A DNA stretch of 23,479 nt, from NCBI GenBank assembly GCA_014860845.1, contig JACZIY010000613.1, positions 1-23,479 of the forward strand, written 5' to 3'. The notes below the pieces were generated by a model. That model ran no database searches. It saw only the letters and a program-made list of their open reading frames with translations, and was not told the DNA's origin. Within the stretch, counting starts at the first letter, position 1. Each line of letters begins with the position of its first letter. This DNA is from Anaerolineaceae bacterium (GTDB lineage Bacteria; Chloroflexota; Anaerolineae; Anaerolineales; Anaerolineaceae). Positions 15,299 to 22,261 of this stretch are shown piece after piece. The translations under genes and the position numbers were made by a program.

Positions 15299-18200
15299 TT
15301 GAAAAAGAAATACAAATTCCGATTATTATTTTTGTTTAGTTGTTCATTGATATTTTTGGTTGTCGAAATTAATTTAAGACAAGTCTTTGCAGCTTCTGAT
15401 CACACGAGTGGTGCCTTGCAAAACCTCCCTCTCCATCAAGGTAAATCAATCTCACAAGAAGAGGAAATTCCTGATTTTGAAATCAGTTTCACAGAGGTGG
15501 GCGAAGTTAGTAAACCTGATGGCACTACTGGTTGTCTCACCCAAGGGGTAAATTTTTTCAACAAAAGTAATAGGCCAATTTATATTGAACTGTATTACAT
15601 CAACCAATCTGGTGAAAAGTTTAGTGTACCTTCAGGTTTTTTAAGTCCTAATAGTTCTACGATGATTTCAGAAGATCTGGGTGTATTGCAACTTTATCAT
15701 GGGACCGTCGGTTTTGCCTTACCTTTTTCTGCGGCTGCATCTTTCCAGGAAGAATCCGGATTCGATCTTTATTATCCGGTTGTTCATCCCTGTGATGGAT
15801 TTTTGGGTGTCTATGTTAGTGAGGGTGTCACCCAGCCAACCTCATCTCCGAAGCCAACTTCCACCAAAGTCCCAACGAATCCAATACCTACTACAGAATC
15901 AATTCTCACAGGAAATGTCTCTGCTACCCTGGGGTGTTATACAAAAATTGAAAGCAATGAGGAAAATGTCTGCACTGTCAATATATTCCCAGACGAGGCT
16001 TTATCGGAAATCGTCTTTGAAGTTGCCTGGTACATTGATGGAAACTGGGCTTTTACCAGTACCAATCAAAGTGTCACTATTCCACCTTTACCACCAGGGT
16101 TACATGAAATCAGTGTGGTCATTGGTAGCACTGAGACCGTAGCAACAGCAAGAGCATCCGCTGTAACAGAAGTGATTGACAGTGGTGTCGTAGCCCCTCC
16201 CTCTCATCCCCCCAGCGAGAGTGGTTCTCAAAATCCACCAACATCCTCAAGTGAAAGTGATAACAATTTATTTGCTCAAACCGGTCAGGTCTCTCCAGTC
16301 GGGCAGGCAGCTTCAGCAATTGGCTCTTTAGTCATGTTAGCTGCCTGGCTATGGTTGGAGTACCGAAATAATTCACAAGGTTATGAACGAAACCAACAAC
16401 GTATCGCACAACAGGTCGAAGGGGAAAACGCTGATCGGCGCGATTGGTTTGGTCAACGTTCTGCAGAAAATCAGGATTTTCGCAACCAACAACTTATAAA
16501 CCAGGGTTATGTTTTTAATACCGAACTTGGCGGATGGGTGCCCGGGCCAGGACACCCCGATTATGAAGCCAGCCAAAATCGTCTACGACTGGAAGCATTA
16601 GCAGCAAGACTTCGCAACCTCATCAGACTGCTTCCACCTAATCGCCAAGTAAATCTCAGTGAATTACTCGACTCGATCACCTTTGATCGTGGAATGGATG
16701 AGGGTGCTTTGGTTGAGTTAAATCGGCTGCGAAATGCTATTTATCAACAAATTCAAGGTCAAAATGAAAGTGGTCAAGCTGTGGCTGAAATGGATCAAGT
16801 TGATGCTGAAAGCAATCTAGGATGGGCAGAGAATGTTCAATGGATGAATAACTCCGCCGGGGGAATGGTCATATTGGGCACTTTGGTGTTTAATCCTGCC
16901 GCATTAGCAGACGCCAGTAGTAGACTGGCAGCCATACAACTGGTTGGAAATTTTACTTCTGGAGCTGCCGGTGGGTATATTGAAGGTGGATTTCAAACAG
17001 CTGGAATCCGAATTGCCCAGAATATTTTGCCCATCAACACCATCAGTTCGTTGTTTAATTCAGAAAGAACCTGGGGAGAAACCAAGTGGGATGTCGTTCG
17101 GGATTTTTGTAATGTTATGAATTTAGTTGAAGGGGGTTCTTACATTCAACAACATCTTGTATCAGGTACATCTGGTGGGATTGGAAATATTGTTGATGAT
17201 ATTGCTCGTTCAGGAGATGATATTATCTCAGCAGGCCGTAGCAGTGTGGATGATATTGCTCGATCAGGGGATGATATTATCTCAGCTGGTCATAGTAGTG
17301 CAGATGATATTGCCCGTTCTGGTGACGATATTGTATCTGCTGGTCGTAGCAGTGCAGATGATATAGCCCGCTCGGGTGACGATATTGTATCTGCTGGTCG
17401 TAGCAGTGCAGATGATATTGCCCGGTCTGGTGACGATGTTATCACATCCCAGCAACAACAAATCAATAACCAATGGCAACAACAACGCATCATTGGGGAG
17501 CAACAAGTCGAATCATTTAATCAATTGGTCAATGAATATAATGATCTCCTCACACCGCCTGCCAGGAGAGTCGAATTGGAAGGACTTATGCATCAATCTG
17601 TCAGTGAAATCAGAGGAAATTATCAGGCAACAAATATCATCAAGTATAGTAACAACCCAAGCTTACAGCAAGCTTTTAATACCGAACTAGGAAGGATCTA
17701 CAACCAGGTGGATCTCGATTTCGTTGAAAATCTTAACAGACAGGGGGTCAGAATTGGTGGAAGACCGGTCAGCATCGATGATTTTACCGATATACGAAAT
17801 AATGCCAGTGCTGGATCTGTTGGTATGGACCGTGATCTGGCTCAGAATCAACAATTAATACAATCTATTAAAGACCGCTTGAATCAAGCAACACCAGGCA
17901 GTCAGGAAGCAAGTGATTTACAAAATTATTATCAATATGTTCATAATCAGTCTCAAATTTCTATTAATGGACAACAAGTATCGAATGCGAATGCAAACGA
18001 ATTTTTTCAACGAACTTACAATAACTCATTTCAAAGAGTAACAGGTCAAAATGCTGATGATGCGATGCAAATGGTCACCTTTGACCAACATGTGGAAGCC
18101 TATGCAGACTTGAATGCACTGAAAAATTCACCAGCGGAAATTCCTTTTCAACCAAGTCATGCCGCCCAAACAGCTTCTGTCAACATGGGTAAATTTAATA

Positions 18201-18484
18201 ATTTGATCAACCAGGTAAAAAATGGTCAAATTTCAGAAGGATACGCCATTCAAGAGATCTTTCGTGGAACAGCTAAAGAGATCACCAATAAAATCGAACC
18301 ATTAATGAGAGCGAATGCCAGTGTGCCTGCTGAGAAGCTTGAACGCTTGCTTGAATTAAGAGATTATCTTAGCGAGGTTGGTAAAGGAAATATTCCACCT
18401 GGCGATGCCATTGCAAGATTTCAAAACTGGATGGATCTTCCAAACCAGATAAGTGCACAATTTGAAGCGCTCATTAAGTATTAA
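15299..18484 (+). CDS. large exported, membrane-anchored protein with 18-residue tandem repeats, function unknown
   Basis: This 1061-residue protein is not recognised as a whole. Residues 1-31 form a signal peptide (KKKYK, hydrophobic core, cleavage after VFA). Residues 35-178 are beta-rich with two cysteines; 179-200 are a Ser/Thr/Pro linker; 205-292 look Ig-like with two cysteines (C213, C225); 296-322 are a second Pro/Ser linker. A hydrophobic helix lies at about 335-354. The remaining 700 residues are Gln/Asn-rich and helical, with a Gly/Ala-rich stretch (about 520-575) and five 18-residue repeats (632-721). The C-terminal 340 residues show no motif I can name. The TTG start has only a weak AAGGG 11 bases upstream, but it begins exactly at the signal peptide and no ATG is available before residue 122. 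It leads a three-gene operon. The build resembles modular surface or polymorphic-toxin-type proteins; this is inference. Confidence 0.72.
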   Translation: MKKKYKFRLLFLFSCSLIFLVVEINLRQVFAASDHTSGALQNLPLHQGKSISQEEEIPDFEISFTEVGEVSKPDGTTGCLTQGVNFFNKSNRPIYIELYYINQSGEKFSVPSGFLSPNSSTMISEDLGVLQLYHGTVGFALPFSAAASFQEESGFDLYYPVVHPCDGFLGVYVSEGVTQPTSSPKPTSTKVPTNPIPTTESILTGNVSATLGCYTKIESNEENVCTVNIFPDEALSEIVFEVAWYIDGNWAFTSTNQSVTIPPLPPGLHEISVVIGSTETVATARASAVTEVIDSGVVAPPSHPPSESGSQNPPTSSSESDNNLFAQTGQVSPVGQAASAIGSLVMLAAWLWLEYRNNSQGYERNQQRIAQQVEGENADRRDWFGQRSAENQDFRNQQLINQGYVFNTELGGWVPGPGHPDYEASQNRLRLEALAARLRNLIRLLPPNRQVNLSELLDSITFDRGMDEGALVELNRLRNAIYQQIQGQNESGQAVAEMDQVDAESNLGWAENVQWMNNSAGGMVILGTLVFNPAALADASSRLAAIQLVGNFTSGAAGGYIEGGFQTAGIRIAQNILPINTISSLFNSERTWGETKWDVVRDFCNVMNLVEGGSYIQQHLVSGTSGGIGNIVDDIARSGDDIISAGRSSVDDIARSGDDIISAGHSSADDIARSGDDIVSAGRSSADDIARSGDDIVSAGRSSADDIARSGDDVITSQQQQINNQWQQQRIIGEQQVESFNQLVNEYNDLLTPPARRVELEGLMHQSVSEIRGNYQATNIIKYSNNPSLQQAFNTELGRIYNQVDLDFVENLNRQGVRIGGRPVSIDDFTDIRNNASAGSVGMDRDLAQNQQLIQSIKDRLNQATPGSQEASDLQNYYQYVHNQSQISINGQQVSNANANEFFQRTYNNSFQRVTGQNADDAMQMVTFDQHVEAYADLNALKNSPAEIPFQPSHAAQTASVNMGKFNNLINQVKNGQISEGYAIQEIFRGTAKEITNKIEPLMRANASVPAEKLERLLELRDYLSEVGKGNIPPGDAIARFQNWMDLPNQISAQFEALIKY
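17192..17461 (+). repeat. five tandem copies of a 54-base coding repeat
   Basis: Five units begin at 17192, 17246, 17300, 17354 and 17408. Each encodes 18 residues of the form (V/A)DDIARSGDDI(I/V)SAG(R/H)SS; the last unit diverges in its final third. Units 3 and 4 differ at three bases, all synonymous. Units 1 and 2 differ at seven bases, six synonymous and one R-to-H. The protein repeat is thus kept while the DNA drifts. It would form an acidic, regularly spaced helical array. Confidence 0.9.
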
Positions 18485-18503
18485 TCAGGAAAGGGAAGAA
18501 ATA

Positions 18504-19751
18504 ATGACCAATTTAGTGAACCCTAGCGTAGGAAGTCAGCGCGATATTCACATATCACGTATAGAACTTGCTATGTTACTTGAATACTTTCAAATCGATG
18601 CAGTTAACAGCTTTTCTCCCTTGCCTTATTTATGTCAACCGAATTTAACTGGAAATCATCGATTCGTAAATGAAATTCTGAAAAAGCTGCCATGGCTGGA
18701 TAGATCAAACGCAAAAGACAATTTCTCGCCACTCATCGCTCCAGATCGGGTAATAGATGTATCTTTCGCGCTTTTTGGTCAGAAACCGAAAAAAATGCGC
18801 TTTTACGCCAATCGCAAAGCACTTCACTTGATTGCAGTGACCATGAATTCGAATAACGAATTGTTACTTACAATGCCATTATTTCCTGATCTGATTGTCG
18901 GCTGGTTGGAAAACAGTCTGCAATTTTCAGGTAAATTAAGTTTTTCAGCACCTTTTGATACTTTTTCTGCTAAAGAATTATCTTTTTTGTTCGCATTGGT
19001 GGATACTTACAAAAGTAATTTATTTGGCACATATACCAAACATCAGGAAACTCCTTTAAAACCTGTCATCGCCCCCCAACAAGTGTACAATCATGCGTTT
19101 ACAGGACGCCAGACAATGGATCGCCGTTTTTTGTCAAGTGCCATGCATGAAATTTTCTCTGAAATGATTCATGTGGGTGGCCTCAGTCAGGTTGGCTTAC
19201 CCACAGTTGATCCTGATTTTATTCACAAGGAAATTTCCCGTTATCAAAAAGCCGGACATCTCACATCCCAAGATAACGATCAGACATATGGATTGTCCAT
19301 GCCTCTGGTTTCCCTTGCAGCTGACTTATCACAATGGATTAATATCATCTGCCTTCATGATATTCAAATCAATTCATCAGCTCAAGGGAAAAATACTGCT
19401 ATCGAAGAAATGGTATCTTTTATTGGTACGCAAACCACCATCTGGTCTTTGGTCTCAGAGGGGTTAACAAAACCAAAAAACGATTTTACTGGCGTTAATT
19501 TTGGATTTCGTTCTGGTTCCACTTATGCCATGCAGGACTTAATAAAAGCTTTCCTGCAACCCTTACCGATGGTATCCATTGACCCTGCATTTTACGCTGA
19601 GACAATTGCACTAAAGACTTCAAAAGTCGCTGTGTCTTTACCAAAAACTGAGAACATACCAAATCTGCCAAAATATTGTCGTTTTTGTGGAAAAGAAACT
19701 TTATCCGACACAAAATTCTGTCGGCATTGTGGAAAACCTTTACTAGGGTAA
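18504..19751 (+). CDS. uncharacterised protein with C-terminal zinc ribbon
   Basis: The 415-residue protein has no signal peptide or clear membrane helix. The last 25 residues are a complete double-CxxC zinc ribbon (C392, C395, C406, C409; YCRFCGKE ... FCRHCGKP). The first 380 residues mix helices and strands and match no family I can name. The order of an N-terminal helix (IELAMLLEYF), a segment DRVIDVSFALF, a beta strand pair (KKMRFYANRKALHLIAV) and a later helical part recalls the EspG chaperone family of type VII secretion; this is a weak impression. ATG 18504 was chosen over 18453 because AGGAAAGGGA lies just upstream. It starts 19 bases after the large repeat protein gene, so the two are almost certainly co-transcribed and may work together. 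Confidence 0.75.
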   Translation: MTNLVNPSVGSQRDIHISRIELAMLLEYFQIDAVNSFSPLPYLCQPNLTGNHRFVNEILKKLPWLDRSNAKDNFSPLIAPDRVIDVSFALFGQKPKKMRFYANRKALHLIAVTMNSNNELLLTMPLFPDLIVGWLENSLQFSGKLSFSAPFDTFSAKELSFLFALVDTYKSNLFGTYTKHQETPLKPVIAPQQVYNHAFTGRQTMDRRFLSSAMHEIFSEMIHVGGLSQVGLPTVDPDFIHKEISRYQKAGHLTSQDNDQTYGLSMPLVSLAADLSQWINIICLHDIQINSSAQGKNTAIEEMVSFIGTQTTIWSLVSEGLTKPKNDFTGVNFGFRSGSTYAMQDLIKAFLQPLPMVSIDPAFYAETIALKTSKVAVSLPKTENIPNLPKYCRFCGKETLSDTKFCRHCGKPLLG

Positions 19752-19759
19752 AAGGAGGA
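19752..19759 (+). promoter_or_regulatory. ribosome binding site fixing a TTG start
   Basis: AAGGAGGA lies four bases before TTG 19764 and directly after the stop codon of the zinc-ribbon gene, which supports translation of the small membrane protein from TTG. Confidence 0.7.
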
Positions 19760-19763
19760 CCGT

Positions 19764-20261
19764 TTGGATTTTCTTCTTCGATTAATCAGTCTCTTCAGTG
19801 TGCCCATGTCACTATTCATGTTTTACAAATTATTCAAAAGCATAAATCGTGAACAGGTTTTCAATCAACGGATTTTAATAACTAGTATTGTTATGGCAAG
19901 TGCAATGATGTTTGTCAATATCCTTTTCATGATCAGTGCTTTTTTTGCCTGGTGTGCTGGAATTTGGTTCGGTCTCTTATTGGCTGGTTTGGGATTTGGA
20001 TATATATGGGGGAAATCATCAAAACTATACCAAAAGAATGACCGAATTATGATAAAAAGATCCGCTATGCATTTACTATTTTGGGCTAGCGCCTATACAT
20101 TAACACATTTGTTGACAGCAATTTTTCCTGCGAACATTGCTGCTGCAGGTTTGGCAGCCATGTTTTTCAGTACTGGATCTACTATTGGAACCAATGCTTA
20201 CATTATTTTGAAAAAAAACATAATTTTGAAACCCGAAGAAATCAAACCAGGCATTTTATAA
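19764..20261 (+). CDS. small multi-pass membrane protein, function unknown
   Basis: The 165-residue protein has about five hydrophobic segments (near 4-24, 37-60, 64-84, 100-120, 124-148) with short basic loops (KSINREQ, KSSKLYQKNDR). I recognise no family. It starts with TTG after a strong AAGGAGGA site and begins 12 bases after the preceding stop, so it belongs to the same operon as the large repeat protein and the zinc-ribbon protein. It could anchor or export a partner, but nothing in the sequence shows this directly. Confidence 0.68.
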   Translation: MDFLLRLISLFSVPMSLFMFYKLFKSINREQVFNQRILITSIVMASAMMFVNILFMISAFFAWCAGIWFGLLLAGLGFGYIWGKSSKLYQKNDRIMIKRSAMHLLFWASAYTLTHLLTAIFPANIAAAGLAAMFFSTGSTIGTNAYIILKKNIILKPEEIKPGIL

Positions 20262-20300
20262 GTATTACATTTCAATTAATCCAGGTTATTTGAGCGCTGA

Positions 20301-20624
20301 TCATCCCCCGGAGAGGGATGAAATTACAAAAATACCAATTATACAAACACAAAGTAAAACAACTGCAACTACTGCAATAACGATATACGTATTCCGTTTA
20401 GATTTTCTTGGTTCAGTTACCATCGTAGGAATCACAGGCTGAACTGGCGCTTGTGTAAATTGAGAGGGTTGTGGAGGACGAACTGGTTGAGGAGACTGAG
20501 GGGGAACGGAAATAAACTGACTTACAGGTTTTTCCGGCTCATATTCAGCACCACAATTTGGACAGAATTTGGAATCCGCGGGGATGACAGATTCACAATG
20601 ACTACAAACAACATTCCCAGCCAT
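20301..20624 (-). CDS. zinc-ribbon, Pro-rich, single-pass membrane protein
   Basis: The 107-residue protein has an N-terminal zinc ribbon with all four cysteines (C7, C10, C21, C24; CSHC ... FCPNCG), a Pro/Gln/Ser/Val-rich middle (about 30-70), a basic KSKR and a C-terminal membrane helix (about 80-102). It should be tail-anchored with the ribbon in the cytoplasm. I chose ATG 20624 because AGGAGGA precedes it by three bases; the ATG at 20639 lies upstream of that site. The architecture echoes the protein at 16-678 without the SH3 domain. It converges with the 15299-20261 cluster, 39 bases from its end. The function is unknown; such proteins are common in Chloroflexota and may scaffold other membrane proteins. 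Confidence 0.78.
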   Translation of the reverse strand: MAGNVVCSHCESVIPADSKFCPNCGAEYEPEKPVSQFISVPPQSPQPVRPPQPSQFTQAPVQPVIPTMVTEPRKSKRNTYIVIAVVAVVLLCVCIIGIFVISSLSGG

Positions 20625-20627
20625 TTT

Positions 20628-20634
20628 TCCTCCT
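20628..20634 (-). promoter_or_regulatory. ribosome binding site fixing the start of the small zinc-ribbon gene
   Basis: AGGAGGA on the minus strand ends three bases before ATG 20624-20622. It rules out the in-frame ATG at 20639 as the main start. Confidence 0.65.
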
Positions 20635-20676
20635 GACACTTAAAGATGAGTTAATTATAGCTGTGAAAATAATTCA

Positions 20677-20716
20677 AACAAAAAAAAACAGGCTGTTGAT
20701 CAAGCAACAGCCTGTT
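20677..20716 (-). terminator. intrinsic terminator of the liv operon
   Basis: A perfect 12-bp stem, AACAGGCTGTTG (20687-20698) with CAACAGCCTGTT (20705-20716), closes on a 6-base loop. On the minus strand it is followed by an uninterrupted T tract, so it ends the livMGF transcript just upstream of the small zinc-ribbon gene. Confidence 0.88.
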
Positions 20717-20748
20717 ATATCATCAAAAATTATCTTTTAACTAAGATA

Positions 20749-21459
20749 CTATCCACCGCCTAAATAAGCTTCTTTCACCATGGGATCTTCCAACAAATCA
20801 CCGGCGTCGCCTTCCAACACAATCTTGCCGGTCTCGAACACGTAACCGCGATCAGCAATGGATAGAGCCATCTGGGCATTCTGCTCCACCAGCAGGATCG
20901 ATGTGCCCTGTTGATTGATCTCGCGGATAATATCAAAGATCTGTTCCACAATGATAGGTGCCAGACCCATAGAAGGTTCGTCCAGCAGCATCAATTGTGG
21001 ACGCCCCATCAACCCGCGGGCTATTGCCAGCATTTGTTGTTCGCCACCAGAGAGCGTACCACCCAGTTGTTTCCGTCTTTCTCGTAGACGGGGAAACTTA
21101 CCAAATACCATTTCGATATCAGCTTCAATCCGCGGACGATCCGAAAAAATATAGGCACCCATTTCCAGATTTTCCACTACCGACATCTTGGGAAAGATTC
21201 TCCTTCCCTCCGGTACCTGTATAATACCCCTGGTAACAATATCCTGGGGTGGTGTTTCAACAATGGACGCGCCTCTGTAACGTATGTCACCGGAAGTTGG
21301 TTTATTCAAACGAGAAATGGTGTTCAATGTGGTCGATTTTCCGGCACCATTGGCACCAATCAATGCCACAATTTCCCCTTCTTTCAGGTGAAAACTCACC
21401 CCTTTTAATGCGTGAATCGCGCCATAATGTACGTTCAGGTTTTCAACTTCAAGCATCAT
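20749..21459 (-). CDS. livF: branched-chain amino acid ABC transporter, ATP-binding protein LivF
   Basis: The 236-residue ATPase has Walker A GANGAGKST (35-43), the LivF-specific QVPEGRRIFP near 81-90, the signature LSGGE (136-140), Walker B MLLLDE (157-161) and the LivF-type VEQN in place of the usual H-loop. It works with LivG to power the LivH/LivM channel that imports Leu, Ile, Val or related solutes. I chose the ATG at 21459: it overlaps the end of livG, has GGGAG seven bases upstream and gives the usual LivF length. The in-frame ATG at 21522 would add 21 residues unlike the family, and the ATG at 21456 is an equally possible neighbour. It is the last gene of the operon before the terminator. 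Confidence 0.93.
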   Translation of the reverse strand: MMLEVENLNVHYGAIHALKGVSFHLKEGEIVALIGANGAGKSTTLNTISRLNKPTSGDIRYRGASIVETPPQDIVTRGIIQVPEGRRIFPKMSVVENLEMGAYIFSDRPRIEADIEMVFGKFPRLRERRKQLGGTLSGGEQQMLAIARGLMGRPQLMLLDEPSMGLAPIIVEQIFDIIREINQQGTSILLVEQNAQMALSIADRGYVFETGKIVLEGDAGDLLEDPMVKEAYLGGG

Positions 21460-22261
21460 GCGTTTTCTCCCGTCGATATTTTTCGGATAAGGCAGCAGCT
21501 CCGGGTCCCAGATAGGCTTCAATCACGCGCGGATTCGCCTGGATTTCTTTGGGGGTTCCTTCAGCAATCTTTTGACCGTAATCCAGCACAGAAATCTGGT
21601 CGGAGATATTCATCACCACGCGCATGTCATGTTCAATCAGGATGATCGTGATACCCAGATCATCGCGAATTTGACGGATAAAATCCTTCATATCATCTGT
21701 TTCTTGCGGATTCATCCCAGCAGTGGGTTCATCCAGCAATAGTAATTTGGGCTGGTTGGCCAATGCCCGCGCAATTTCCAGGCGTCGCTGCGCTCCATAT
21801 GGTAAGTTTAATGCCAGGTTATCCCCCAACCCAGCCAGACCCACATAGTGTAATAAGCGGCTGGCTTCATTGATGATATGTTTCTGTTCTTTCTGGTAAT
21901 CTGGTGTTTTTAACATCGCTGTCACCCATCCATGTTTCAGGTGTGGTTCAAAGCCCACCATCACATTCTCTACAGCGGACATATTTTTAAACAAGCGGAT
22001 ATTCTGGTAAGTTCGGGCAATCCCCATGGCTGCCACCTTATCGGTAAGCATACCCTGGATCTTACTCCCATTAAACAAAACGTCTCCTATTTCTGGTGTG
22101 TAGAATCCAGAAATGCAGTTAAACAATGTTGTCTTCCCAGCGCCATTTGGACCAATAATACTGGCAATCGAACCTTCTGGAACGATGAGATCAACTTTAT
22201 TTACAGCAACCAGACCACCAAAAATTTTTGATACCTGACGAGCTTCGAGTACCGTTTTCAT
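21449..22261 (-). CDS. livG: branched-chain amino acid ABC transporter, ATP-binding protein LivG
   Basis: The 270-residue ATPase has Walker A GPNGAGKTT (37-45), the LivG-type signature LPYGAQRRLEIARAL (151-165), Walker B LLLLDEP (171-177) and the H-loop histidine in IEHD (His209). A variant signature LPYG in place of LSGG is normal for LivG. Its ATG overlaps the stop of livM (ATGA), with GGAGGAG upstream, and its own stop overlaps the start of livF. The three genes are thus translationally coupled. The substrate is inferred as branched-chain amino acids; homologous systems also carry urea, amides or aromatic acids, and no substrate-binding protein is in view. Confidence 0.93.
   Translation of the reverse strand: MKTVLEARQVSKIFGGLVAVNKVDLIVPEGSIASIIGPNGAGKTTLFNCISGFYTPEIGDVLFNGSKIQGMLTDKVAAMGIARTYQNIRLFKNMSAVENVMVGFEPHLKHGWVTAMLKTPDYQKEQKHIINEASRLLHYVGLAGLGDNLALNLPYGAQRRLEIARALANQPKLLLLDEPTAGMNPQETDDMKDFIRQIRDDLGITIILIEHDMRVVMNISDQISVLDYGQKIAEGTPKEIQANPRVIEAYLGPGAAALSEKYRREKTHDA

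Noticed and set aside
17192..17461. Regular 54-base repeats that could suggest a CRISPR array or other DNA-level repeat
   Set aside because: The units are directly adjacent without spacers, remain in one coding frame, and differ mainly at synonymous positions, so they are a protein repeat.
17282..17506. Open frames on the minus strand across the repeat region
   Set aside because: They are by-products of the repeat periodicity, have no ribosome binding sites and overlap a convincing gene on the other strand.
15299..18484. Calling the large repeat protein a toxin with the downstream gene as immunity protein
   Set aside because: No catalytic toxin domain was recognised, and the downstream 415-residue zinc-ribbon protein is larger than typical immunity proteins, so only the general build supports the idea.
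20301..20321. Inverted repeat TCATCCC/GGGATGA at the end of the small zinc-ribbon gene, as a terminator
   Set aside because: It lies inside the coding sequence, including the stop codon, and no T tract follows on either strand.
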